DNA from: Hofstenia miamia
Taxonomy: Eukaryota > Xenacoelomorpha > Acoela > Hofsteniidae
Assembly: GCA_900660155.1 (NCBI GenBank)
Contig: CABFPE010000115.1
Span: 347,388 to 411,387 of the forward strand
Reading direction: 5' to 3'
Length of the DNA: 64,000 nt
Below the pieces are notes generated by a model, which saw only the letters and a program-made list of their open reading frames with translations, was not told where the DNA came from and ran no database searches. Position 1 is the stretch's first letter, and each line of letters starts with the position of its first letter. Positions 38,931 to 50,500 of this stretch are shown here, piece after piece. A program made the translations under genes and the position numbers.

Positions 38931-41889
38931 TTTGTTTTATTTTATTTTGTTTTTATTTTTTTTCTTGACGGCTTCAGAATTGTTTTGCGTATTTTTATTG
39001 TTCAAACAATTTTTGAATATAGTCATTTCTTCTTCTTCTTCAAATTTTACATCGCAAATTATGGGAAATGCTATAATCATGTTTTCATAATGCAAGATGA
39101 AGTATTTCAATGTCGGTGAAGACCAGCAGAATGTGTAGTTCATGTCAATGTAAGTATGGTCTTCGCAAAGCTCTGCAAGAAACCTTCAAAATTTAAAAAA
39201 CGGATTGCAAATAAGAGGACGGGGTAACTATTCACAATTAGTTTTTTAGCTACATAGAAAATGCAAACTGGACAACAATCATTAAAGACATGTGTTTCAA
39301 TGTAATTCATATTTGAGAATAAAACGAGGTTGGTTTATAAGGGCGCAGTTTGAAGATTGTAAAGTTTTTAAAAATTGTAAAGTGTTCCTCCGGATACAAG
39401 TTGTTGTTAAGAGATCAATTGGCTTCACATATGTCCTACAATGTTGTCAGGTTGGCCCGACAGCATCAAGTTTTCATTATTGCTGTCAGCAAACAACACT
39501 CATTTTCTTCAACCTCTTTTAATGTCAGTCTCTTTAGTTCCATGAAAAGGTGGCGAAAGATTTTAGCGTATTGTTGCGCTGAGTTCCCTTCAAAAGGCAT
39601 TCTACCATTGCAAAAAATGCGATTACCCAATATAAAGAATGTCTACGATCCAGATTATACAGTGGTGGAATTGTTATTTGAAATTCTGAAGAAACCTTGA
39701 AACAAATTCCAGGTACCTCCTCATAATCAGAATCCAATCAAATTCACAGAGAACTCGATAATAGTTTGATCGCCCTACTAAACGAGCCACACCTTCAATC
39801 TAGCGAGAAAAAAATTCAAGCAAGCCCGGGTACCGAGATTGATGTAGACTGGGGATTTGTCTGCAAGCAAAAATTGCCAGCATATCATCGCCTTAACTCT
39901 ATTTCCACTAGGAATTTTTAAATTTCTGTGATTACTTCAGTAAGAAATTTTTAAATGCTTATAACTCACGAACTGACGAAGATATTGATAATCTGAAAAC
40001 ACCACAAGATAGAGAACTGTCTCCTCTCTTTCTTCGACTTAATTTGCAACCTGGTTTTGCCCCGCCCAGGCACGATAACTTCTGATTTTGGGCACGACAC
40101 GTCTGGGCGGAACTCATAGATTGTCTATAGAAAGCAAAACATTTCAGGGCAATTGTTGTCCCATGGACATTAGACCGCCTCATTATCTCAACACTAGGAA
40201 TGGATAATTTCAAGCATTTTTTCCAAAAATTAGGTTTTTCTTTGAGAAAATCTATATTTGCAAGTAATCCCAGCACAAGATTAGGTCATAGCACAAATTT
40301 TCATCAATTTATGAGCGGGCACCTATCCATAGATTTTTCCATGTAAAAAGCTTTCAATATTTCTGAAAATACTCGGATAAAATTGTTAAGAAATGCGGAC
40401 AAATCAATTTGCTGCGTAAGAGTAACAATAGTAGAGATAAGGTTGAGTTGTAACAAAATAATTTGTGCCCTCGTAAATTTGAAGTTAGTTGCGCCCCTGA
40501 TTTGGGTCAGGTGTGATTTATTCTGCAATTTTAGCGGGTCGCATGGATGGCATTTGGTGACCCGTTTGCAACTATGATCTTAATAAATAGTTGATATAAT
40601 GGGTTTATTAAGTCCTACAGAATATGGATTGGAAAGATGCGTATCCCTCTCTGCTTCCATGGAAAGGTTAAAAAGCATGCTTCACAACAATGGAAGTTTT
40701 TCTAAAGATAGTGTGCATTTCTATATTGGTGCTTCTTACAACCTACTGTAATTGAATGTTTAGTATAGAATACATGAATTTTGCAAAGGCTATAAAATCC
40801 TTAGGTCAATTTTTTTTGTAAAAATTTCGTTTTGAAGTCAAAAAGTCAAAATTGTTGGTTCAAAATTTCAAAATTTTAGGTCAAAAAAATTGCCGTATAC
40901 ATGACTTAGCCAACAGCTTTTATATGCTTTGAAATGGTTGAATTATTTTCGTGTTTCTTTGTTCTTTTACTTTGTTGCCAACATAATATTCGATGTGATC
41001 CTGTGGTGAGATGAAACTTCAGAGACATGGTTTACCTGCAATGCCCGTGATCATATCTGGTCAGACAACATATAAAACTTGTTGCAATTTACTCGATACG
41101 AAAGCGTCAATGAAAGAAGTACATAACATAATAAACTAATGCATTTTTCACTTTTATTGTGTTGTCCCATTTCCTTTGTCCAATGTTTTTATACTGCTTT
41201 CGCAATTTTCAAATAAATAATAATAATAGTAATTGAATATTTCCCCTAATTACTAGAATTTTTTAGTTTTCATATATAATACAATAGCGTTTCATTATCT
41301 GATTTTATCAAAATTTTGAGATAATAACCAAACCGTAAAAGAGTAATGGGTATCTTAATACATTTGTCGAGGTCTGTAGTAACGACATCATTTCATTCAA
41401 GCCAACGAAATGATATTCTGCATATATGGAAATTTATTGTCAAGTCAATGAAATAGACTACGTTTTGATATGTCTGAAAAACTTGTTTTGTTGCATGACA
41501 CCTTGCGTATCATGGAAAAATAGTTTTTTCCTCGGAAATTCCATCTTAAATCAAGTTTTATATCAGAATTTATCGATAATATGTTATTAGTAAAATCCGG
41601 TAAACAAGTTAAATTTACCGGATACTGGATATTTGGATCCTGTTGTGTAATTGCCAATTTTACCAGATACCGGATTCCGGTAAATCCCTAAAATATTCCT
41701 AAAGTATAAAAGGCTTACAAATATTAAGCTTTTATTGAATAAAATCGTAGCAACATTATCATAAATCATCATAAACATTAATGCACAGTGCAAACTTTTA
41801 TAAATGCGACATAAAGTACTTGTCGGTTTACCTTATGATAAACCGGTAAACGTAATCAATTAGCCAAGTAATTGTTCATATCAGTTCCT
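38931..41889. other. intergenic DNA with a hAT-end relative
   Basis: At about 41600-41690 the sequence ACCGGATACTGGATAT ... GGTAAATCCCTA resembles the right end of the hAT element at 46451-47101, so a solo or decayed relative ends here. Around 39300-40495 there are weak matching GGGCGCA ends, not accepted as a feature. Nothing else recognised. Confidence 0.4.
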
Positions 41890-43626
41890 TAAGCAAAAAT
41901 ATATTTCCGATAAATCATAGCTAGGATACAAATTTTACAACAACTACAATGTGGTGTTCTATTTCTAATTTCTAACAAGCTTAAGTCGAGATTGAGGTCC
42001 GATATTATCAGCAATAAGATTATAAATCCTAATATTAATAAGCGTAAGCAATTAATAAACATCTCGTATTGCCCGAATAAATTGTTCCAGCAATTTGAAA
42101 ACGAAATTACAACCGCTTTAAGCAAAAATGATAACACTATGTTATTGGGGATTGGAATATGAATATTCTAAAAAAATTCGAGAAACAAAAACTATTAAAC
42201 TTTTTTCCAACATTTAACATTTCTTTAATTAATCAAATTATTCCTTCTAGGGTTAGTATTAATAGCGAAACACGTATTGACTGCTTCTTAGTATCTCAAA
42301 ACACAGAATTTCCTTATCCGATCATTGTCTTATAATTTCATATTTAAAAGCTGGGTAAAAATTAGAGAAAAATCAAAAGAGAAAATTGAACTACTTAAAT
42401 GTTGCTTGAAAAATGAAACCTGGAATACCGTTTTTTCTCAACTACTCCTAATCACATGGGTGAAAATTTCATAAAAATTTTACTTAGATGTCTGCTGTCC
42501 TGAAAAGAAGATTCTCAAGTCTAAGAATCCTTCTATTTCATTTAGTCCACCAAAAAATAAACCTAGATAATTTCTACATGTATTGAAAGTATTAGAGGAA
42601 AAAGAGAATGTTGGCAAACTTATTTAGCATCCAAAACTGACAAAAATCATTCTGTTTATAAGAAATCTCGTAACCTATGTAACATCGAAATAAGAAATGT
42701 ATTGAATCTGTTTGCTAGATTAGAATACAAAAATCGAAGTTCTCAAAAAACGAAATGGGAATTTATAAACAAACTTCTAAATAAAATATCTACTGAAAAC
42801 GATAAGCTGGAATTGATAAAGTTCAATGGAAAGACTTACAAGTCATAGAGAAATTTGCAATGCTTTTAATGAGGTCTTTCAAAATCTAGGAAATTAAGAA
42901 GGGGAAAATTTTCCCTGTAAATCTAAACTTTTGAAAGCACAAAATTCAACTGATTTCTATCTCAGATATGTTGCAAGTTGTGAAATTATAAGATTTTTTA
43001 AGAGATTAAAAAATAAATCCTGCGGACCTTCAAAAGTACAACTTCGTTTCTAAAAGATGCTTATGTATTTGTTTCGGAGCCTCTATTGAATTATAAATAC
43101 TTGCATAAAATCTATTTTCCCTGAAAATTTAAAAATTGCCAATATAACTCATGTATATGTAAAAAGTTAGCCAGAAAACTGTTGAAATTATAGACCAGTT
43201 CCTGTAACATCACCAATTAGTAAGATTTTGGAACGTGTATTAGCAAAGCAAATTAATGAGCACATGAATAAATATAATCTTTACTCTAACACTACATATT
43301 GTGTTCGGAAAGGCATGTCTACTAACAAAGCTTTGTTATGTGCTACTGAAAAGTGGAGCAAAAGTACTGATAATAACGAATATACAGCCATTGAATGTCT
43401 AGATCCTTCTAAAGCGTTTGATTCTATAAATTATTGTATTTTACTTTCAAAGCTTAAGCGAATACATTTTTGTACACAAAGCTTAGCTCTTTTAACAAAT
43501 TATTTAAGTAATCGAAAACAACGATTTAAACTTAATGAGACATTTTCAAATTGGATTGAAATCAAAATAGGTTTTCCACATGGAACAATATTAGGTTCCT
43601 GGCTTTTTAATATATATGTGACCATT

Positions 43627-44004
43627 CACAGGAAAAGTGTGCATTAGGGATTTTTTTCATAAATTGAGTTACCAATTGATTTAGATAGGTAATTATATGT
43701 AGAAAATGGTGGACATTTCAAAAAACACAAATACGGATTGAATGACTATATATGATACAAAGCGTTATTTCCGGTACACTTCCTGTATTACAGGATGTGT
43801 GCCAAAAAAGTAAAATAAGTACAAAAATAATCAGTTACTTATTGGGACAAGTCTTTTTATTGTGCCCTAGCTCCTTACAAAGAGTGCAAGCGCGTTTTCT
43901 TTTTACAAGGTTACTGCGGTGGTGAATTGTAGCAGCTGTGCTTGAAGTTTCAAGGTCATTTTACTCAAAACATTTCAAATTCCCTAATACACCTTTTTCC
44001 TGTG
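43627..44004. mobile_element. inverted-repeat DNA element inside LINE D
   Basis: The ends CACAGGAAAAGTGTGCATTA and, in inverse, CACAGGAAAAAGGTGTATTA form about 27-bp terminal inverted repeats around a 378-bp non-coding body. No target duplication is visible. About ten codons expected between the LINE's NIYV and DVIQYADD are missing, so insertion was accompanied by a small deletion or the flanks have decayed. The CAC start fits several superfamilies (CACTA or Chapaev types), and none is proven. Confidence 0.65.
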
Positions 44005-44379
44005 GATGTTATTCAATACGCTGATGACAATGCTATTTTGTTCAAATAAATCGATTGAAAATGCTATCATAAAAATTGAAGATAACTATGTTCACTATTT
44101 TGCCTCACTGAAATTGCGTGTTAATCTTACCAAAACTCAATTTTGTATTATAAAATCAAAAGCTAATTCCAAAAATTGTTCTCAACAGAAGCTAAGTTTT
44201 AATGGCACCTAAATAGACCAATTGGATAAACTTAAATACTTAGAAATTACATTTGCCTCATTACTTACCTTTCAAAAGCTTAATATAAACATTAAACGAA
44301 TGGCTATCTCAATTAAAGCCCTGAGCAATATATCTCAGCAAATACTTACAAAAACTAAAATTCAGTTAATGCATGCTAT

Positions 44380-44724
44380 CAGACTTGTCGACGAGACGAC
44401 ATTTTTAAGCTCAGCTGGGCTCGTTTTACTTTTGAGTATTTCCGGCTCGTCTCGGCTTGCCACATAGAACCGTTCAATGAGGCTAGTTTTAGCTCAATTT
44501 TTTTCAAAAAAATACTGCATTCTCAGAAATTTTTAAATAGCTCTTCCTAATTATTTAATAAACATTTTAAAATATGATTGTAAAAAAGGTATATTGAATA
44601 AAAAAATAAGAAAAATCTGCATAAGCAAATTAAAAAGCAGAACTATAAATCGGTTCGGCTTATTAAAGGCTCGTTGTATATCAAATGTTCTGCTTAAGCT
44701 CGGCTCGGCTTGTTGACAAGTCTG
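44380..44724. mobile_element. hAT-type MITE inside LINE D, perfect 8-bp target duplication
   Basis: It starts CAGACTTGTCGACGAG and ends, in inverse, CAGACTTGTCAACAAG. It is flanked by identical CATGCTAT (44372-44379, 44725-44732). The body contains repeats of GGCTCGGCT/GCTCGTTTT-like words and no coding frame. The ends and 8-bp duplication define a hAT element of 345 bp. Confidence 0.88.
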
Positions 44725-45370
44725 CATGCTATAGTTTTAAGTCATTTTTAGTATGGCAATGTACTTTATACGGATGTAAATGAAAATTTACTAAAATTAA
44801 TACACAGTTAGGATGGTCAATGAAGTTAGTAACGAACAACTATTCTGATATTAATATGAAATATAAAAACTTCAGAAAAAAATTCTTAAATCCTCAATGG
44901 CTAATTCAGATAAATGTATTAACAACATTGTTTGAGATCGTAAACAACATCAACCCCCTATGATAAAATAAATTTCCCTAATCTCAGTAAAAGAGCACAC
45001 CTAAATGCCCGCACGCGAAATATTAAACCAGTTCTTTTTAAAAAGAAAATAATGAGAAATTCATTAATACTTCTATAAAACTTTGGAATCCTTTACCTTG
45101 AGAATTAAAATTACCGAATAATTTAACGATATTAAAAACAGAGTCAAACGATACTACTAGAAAAGAAATAACTGAATTAAAATGAAGGGGTTTCAAATTT
45201 TACAACCAGGATTATTCAACTAACAAATTATAAAGCCATAGCCCATCGGTGCAATTTTCTATTTTGTATTGTATTTTGTACAGTATATTGATGCATTCAT
45301 AGTTGCTATCAGTATAATTATATATTGTCAACGTAATTTCTGAATAAAGATTTCTTCTATTCTTCTATAC

Positions 45371-46190
45371 GACAACGCGTTATTAATAAATTACTATTGT
45401 AATTTATCCATATCCTGAAGGATTTGTTTTGTTTTTGTAATGTGTAATTTGTAAATATATTTGGTTTGAACTTAATGACGCTATTCAGATAAGTTATCAG
45501 TTTTTAATTTTAAGCATTTATCTGAATAAAGAATTTGTTATCTTATCTAATAATTTAATACTAATGAATTTTTCTAACAACTTGAGAATGAAATTTCTCT
45601 GGCTTACTCAGAAAGTAAACATTTAATATTATTTAAATAAAACTGATAATATACGTAATAATCTGTTTTTTAATAAAAACGGCAAATTCTCTCATTCTTA
45701 CAAGAATTTCAAAAAATACTGCAGCTTTCATTGACTATATTGTATTGCTCGAAAATACTATCGATGTCTTGTACTATTACTCTGAATGCCTATTATCTGA
45801 TCACCTGTTTTCATAATTCCAATAGAAAGTCCCTTAACAATTTTCGCAGAAATGAGAGAAGTAACAAACCGTGTCTTTCCGATATCTGCAAAGAATTAAT
45901 CATTAAAATGACGCTTTAAAATACATTCCAACTTTCGGCCGCCTGAAATTTGTACACAATTATAAAATTTAACGACAAACCATTCGTTAATAAATGAAAT
46001 CACGCACAAACTAAATGGGCAGCAAACATTCATATTGATAACTACTCGACTAGGAGCAACAAAAGTTCATACATGTATTCTAATCATGACGATGCTTCAC
46101 ATTTCATAAGATACTTTTCATTAATAAAATTTTAGGATATTTCAAATCAGCGTTCACTTTACAGTAAACAATAACTCCCATTACATGCCC
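45371..46190. other. intergenic DNA, mostly unassigned
   Basis: Nothing certain; the region may include the upstream part of the LINE remnant that follows. Confidence 0.4.
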
Positions 46191-46385
46191 ATCCAACTTT
46201 TAGTTCGAGGACATCTAAATTCAGAAAAGTGAAGTTTAAAAAACATTTTCTTAAAAATTCATTTTTAAACTCAACAATTGAACTATGGAATAATTTACCA
46301 ATTGAAATATATCGAATGAACTGTTTATTTGCACATTACATTTATTCAAAATTTCAAGTAGGCTAATAGCAGAAAAAATTCAAGA
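46190..46385 (+). mobile_element. LINE C-terminal remnant
   Basis: A short frame reads KFKKHFLKNSFLNS then ELWNNLPIEIYRM, the 'LWNnLP..ir' signature of CR1/Jockey RT C-termini. Everything upstream is too decayed to define. Confidence 0.5.
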
Positions 46386-46450
46386 AAGCTTTGTTTAATT
46401 ACTAGAGCAAAACATGATAAAAATCCATTTATGGAACATTATGAGCCTAT

Positions 46451-47101
46451 TAGGGATAGGATCCGGATAGCGAATTGAACATGTTGTTCAAATATTACTA
46501 GGCCAACCAGAAATATGACTTCAAAAACACAAAACATGAACTTTTTTATGAAAAATATGACGGAATTTAGTTAAATATGAAAATCCATATTTCAAAATGA
46601 TTCATTTAAGCAATGCAAAACGTTTTGCTATTACTGAGAACAAGATATAAAACAAATACCAAACTATTGCATAACAAGTCAATTTTTAAAGCAATTGCTT
46701 CACTAGATTATAATAACAGCACATAAATTTCCACATATTATTGTAGTTAAGATTTCTGTCATAGGCCAAAAAGTTTTCTAAACAAAGAAACATCTTTGAC
46801 ATTTTCGTAATTTGACATACTTCCTATTAAATGCCCATCCTCTGTCCTTCCAATATATCAGTGAAAGGCCGGTAGTCTCTAATCGTGACTTGATATATGT
46901 GATTATTTCACAGGCATCGCTTCAAGATTGAGAGTGCGAGTAATAACATCTGGTGGAAAAATATAGCTTTATCCTTGAAAATTTCATTTTTAAATCATGT
47001 TTTATCTCAGAATATGTTATCCGATAAGTAAATTAAGTTATACCGAATATCCATATCCGGTTGTATAATTGCAGATTTTACTGGATACCGGCACATCCCT
47101 A
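46451..47101. mobile_element. hAT-type element with perfect 8-bp target duplication
   Basis: It opens TAGGGATAGGATCCGG and closes, in inverse, TAGGGATGTGCCGGTATCC. It is flanked by identical GAGCCTAT (46443-46450, 47102-47109). TAGGGATGTGCCG ends are well known for non-autonomous hAT families. The 651-bp body has no transposase frame. Confidence 0.88.
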
Positions 47102-47370
47102 GAGCCTATATGTTAGCAACCTTGTCTGTCTTAAAACAATAGATTTCTGAGTGACCGGTTTGAATACAAAATAGAATTTACAGATCAGGCACAAAACTTC
47201 AATCCCTGTGTATTACAAAATGCAAAAAACCTCACATTGAAAGGTTTCAATATTTGTTTTTTAGTGTATTAGTGTAAAATTTCATATTAAAGTTTATATA
47301 TCATTATTTTATAATACTTGTAAGCATAAAAAACTTTAAGAACATCAATTAAAATTTCGGACATTCACGA

Positions 47371-47544
47371 TTATTTAAGTGTTCCAATAAAATTTCTATC
47401 GCCATATGTATCATCAATGCGACTGACTGGGGAGAAATACTTCGATTCTGGCCGAATGAAAGTAGCAGGGAACGCAGCTACTTGCCGTGAATAACTTCTG
47501 TTCCAGTTATTATTGGTTACACACGCTAGTGAATGTGGCGCATT
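47371..47544 (-). CDS. GLDC: GLDC last exon and stop
   Basis: Encodes [28 protein letters not shown] and [16 protein letters not shown] then TAA (47371-47373). This matches the conserved C-terminus of P-proteins; the usual vertebrate extension after RIDD-x-YGD is shorter here. The acceptor is TTTTAG|AAT. No clear AATAAA follows within 100 nt. Confidence 0.94.
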   Translation of the reverse strand, partial: NAPHSLACVTNNNWNRSYSRQVAAFPATFIRPESKYFSPVSRIDDTYGDRNFIGTLK

Positions 47545-50500
47545 CTAAAATAAATGTTTGTTTCATAAAATAATTCATTCAAGACAAAACCTAAATAGAA
47601 ATGAAATACAAGGGGGATAATTTTACAAAAATAAGAATAAAAAATATTAGTACGGTTCTCAAGTCTTTGTAGATTGGTATTTTGCATTGCCGAAGACATC
47701 TCCACAAAATTGTAAAATAAAATATGCATTTGATGCCACAATCAGAATAGAGTCTTACAAAATATGAATGTGCATATTTTTTAGAAAGGTGTGCATTTTT
47801 TGTTCTTGTGCTTCAGCGAAGGTCACAACATTTGCCAAAGAGGAACACGCGGGAGAAATAAGCCCTATTTGAGGGTAAACACGATAAGAAATACCATAAA
47901 ATATATAAAATATAAAATTTATCATGAGTATAAAATCTAAAATTTCATGAAGAAATCCACAAACATTTAATCCATACAAATAAAAAATTCCATTGCAAAC
48001 GTTAAAGAAGAGCTCAGCTGACTTCTGAAGTTATTCAATAAAGTTGTAGAGTAATAAAAAAGTGAAATGTTTGTAAGAGATTACTCAAATTCAATCTAAA
48101 AATATATAACCATGTATCAATGAAAGTACCTAAGAATCATAGATCCATTTGAATAAGGGCCTACTACTATATAAGCATAAACAGTCATTCTAATACTGAG
48201 ATATTTTGTTATATAATTATATATCTCCAATTTAAACAATACACCTGGCTTTTGTTCAAATGTCATTCTAAGCATTTATACGAAATTTTTTAAGCTTTAA
48301 AGGCCATCAAATAATGCTGTTGTTTAATATCGTCTATTTCTACGAAAACCAAAATAGTAAGAATAAATGTTTGATTACGCTACTTTGTTTGAAAAACACG
48401 TCTTAAAAAATTACAATTATGTGAAGATTGACTGGCACTGCTTAATAAACAATGACACCTAAGATCACATGGCCTCATATTGCGTAGATGCAAATAATCT
48501 TATTTACATACGCACATGATATGATGCCCATACTCCTGAATCAGAAGACAACAAAACATACTGTAAGTGGGCTGTCCTGCGCAGAGATTTTTTTTATCTC
48601 TATATCTCGAATTTCTTGACGAATTATTTTTAGGGCGGTGATGTAACGATTGATTTCCTCCAAATCTTCAGATTCTGTTGGTTCAATCATGAGGGAATTA
48701 CTAATGGGAAAACTCTGCGTAGGAGCATGAAAACCTAAAAATTCACATCAGGTTTTGTTAAAAACCAATTCAGGAATTGAATAAAATTGCGTTTCCATAA
48801 TTCGAATTTGTCATATTAACGTATTTTCTGCGACGTTAATCAATTTTATTACAGTTTGGACCTCGGAAAAGCAGTTTTTGTGCACAAAACCTAAGAAATT
48901 TTGACCAAATTATAAAATTTACCGTTTTCAAACTGAGTATGTACTGACAAAAAACATGTTATGAAGTACTATTTACAAAATCTAATGTTTAAGGTTTTCA
49001 ACAGAAATACAGCGAACTGTAAAAAATTCGTTCAAAAATATCATGACAACACTTTGTTTAACTTGAGTTCAAATTTTGATAAGCATTTTCACATAAGAAA
49101 ATACAGAAATTTACTAATTAAATAGTCTATTTTAACCCAATTTTGACCAATAAATGAAATATTTGCAAAATTCGCGTTTTGATGTTTAAACAAATTTTCG
49201 CTATTTGGCTTAATTAAATATCTTAATAAACGACCACTGCTCGCATGCCTTAGACTTCAGTCAATTTTGAAGCCGACGAGAAGGTTATCCGAGAAATGAG
49301 TTGTTAAAGTATTTATAAAAAATATTGCCTATATAATTCCAACTGTCATTGTACACATTTCTTACCGAAATCGACCAATCGCTTAGCTATGTCCTTGGAT
49401 TCAATGTTGGCGGTTTCCTTAAATTTACGAAGATCAATGATAAATTCATGAGCGCAATAACCATTGGCGTCAGTGTAAGCAAATTCATAGTCTTCCGCTA
49501 AGCAGTGTTTCATGTAGTTCGCACTGAGAATAGCCACTTGGGATGACCTCTTCAAGCCTTCAGCGCCCATCATCTAATTTGTTAAACGATTATAAAATTT
49601 CATTATCCCACAACTTATTTACTTGAATGATCAACCAAGGGTATAACTATAGAATTATTTAATAATACAAAATATGAGATCTGTAAACTTTTATAAAATG
49701 AGCAAACAGGCACATCTTTAGCGGTTCAGCTTTGTCAAAGAAATCAAAATTTGTATGTAAATATCTTGATTAATACTAAAACTAATATCATGCTACTATA
49801 ATGAATAAATATGCAAGTGTTTTTGCTTCAACCCAAGCTTTATTGGGTGCTCAATATTTGCCAAAAGGGTCGCATAGTGATGAAGGAAGACATTATAAAA
49901 AAGCATAGAATTTGAAATACATAAATTTGTACATCAATATTTAGAATATTGATTTCTTGATAAAATATATGATTAATTGCATCTTAAAATGCATCACTCT
50001 AATTAGCTGTGACTGAAATGGAATTTTAAGTACAGATTACCAGTAGTGTAAGCTAATATAAGACTCATTATGCCCGAAAAATAGGCTAAATTAAAATTCA
50101 AACCTTAATATATGCCCAAGCAATGGGTAGAATTGAACTAGAACCCCAAGCTGCTGAGCTGACTGCTCCGAAGCTTTTGGAAGAATCCTCCATCGGTGGG
50201 GTTATAACATGAGAAGGAAGATATGGTGCCAAATGTTTCTTCCTAAATACGATACGTTTTTAGCAAAGAACTCATCGTAATATATTAAGTGACATGCACC
50301 CGAACATAAACATATGCAAGGCCTAATGAAAATTTTTAGAAAAGTTGAGTTATAAATAAGAAAAGCAAGACATTGCACAAAACTTATACATACCTTCCAT
50401 AGTTATCTAAAATTTTGAAACGTTTATTAAGCATAGATAATTGAGGTAGTGGAATCATTAGCATTTAAAAAATATTTACGTGCACATTAAATGAAGATCT

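Larger units (their letters stand above)
41890..45370 (+). mobile_element. LINE family D, long copy carrying two DNA elements
   Basis: The left part encodes endonuclease sequence: ISYCPNKLFQQFENEI, then GDWNMN (equivalent of GDFN) and TRIDCFLVS. The RT follows from about 43000: NYRPVPVTSPISKILERVLA, AIECLDPSKAFDSINYCIL (motif A), GFPHGTILGSWLFNIYV (motif B), then VIQYADDNAILF (motif C) from 44004. The thumb includes LKYLEITFASLLTFQKLN. The C-terminal LWNPLP block lies near 45085; the tail AATAAAGATTTCTTC ends near 45360. An inverted-repeat element splits motifs B and C (43627-44004) and a hAT MITE splits the thumb (44380-44724). Multiple frame breaks; inactive. Confidence 0.82.

Noticed and set aside
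39959-40276. Minus-strand 105-residue frame rich in Cys and Ser
   Set aside because: No motif, no conserved spacing of cysteines and no neighbouring exon; probably chance.
39300-40495. A complete hAT element with GGGCGCA ends
   Set aside because: Only the right end (AGTTGCGCCCCTG) looks convincing; the left end is a weak match and no 8-bp duplication was found.
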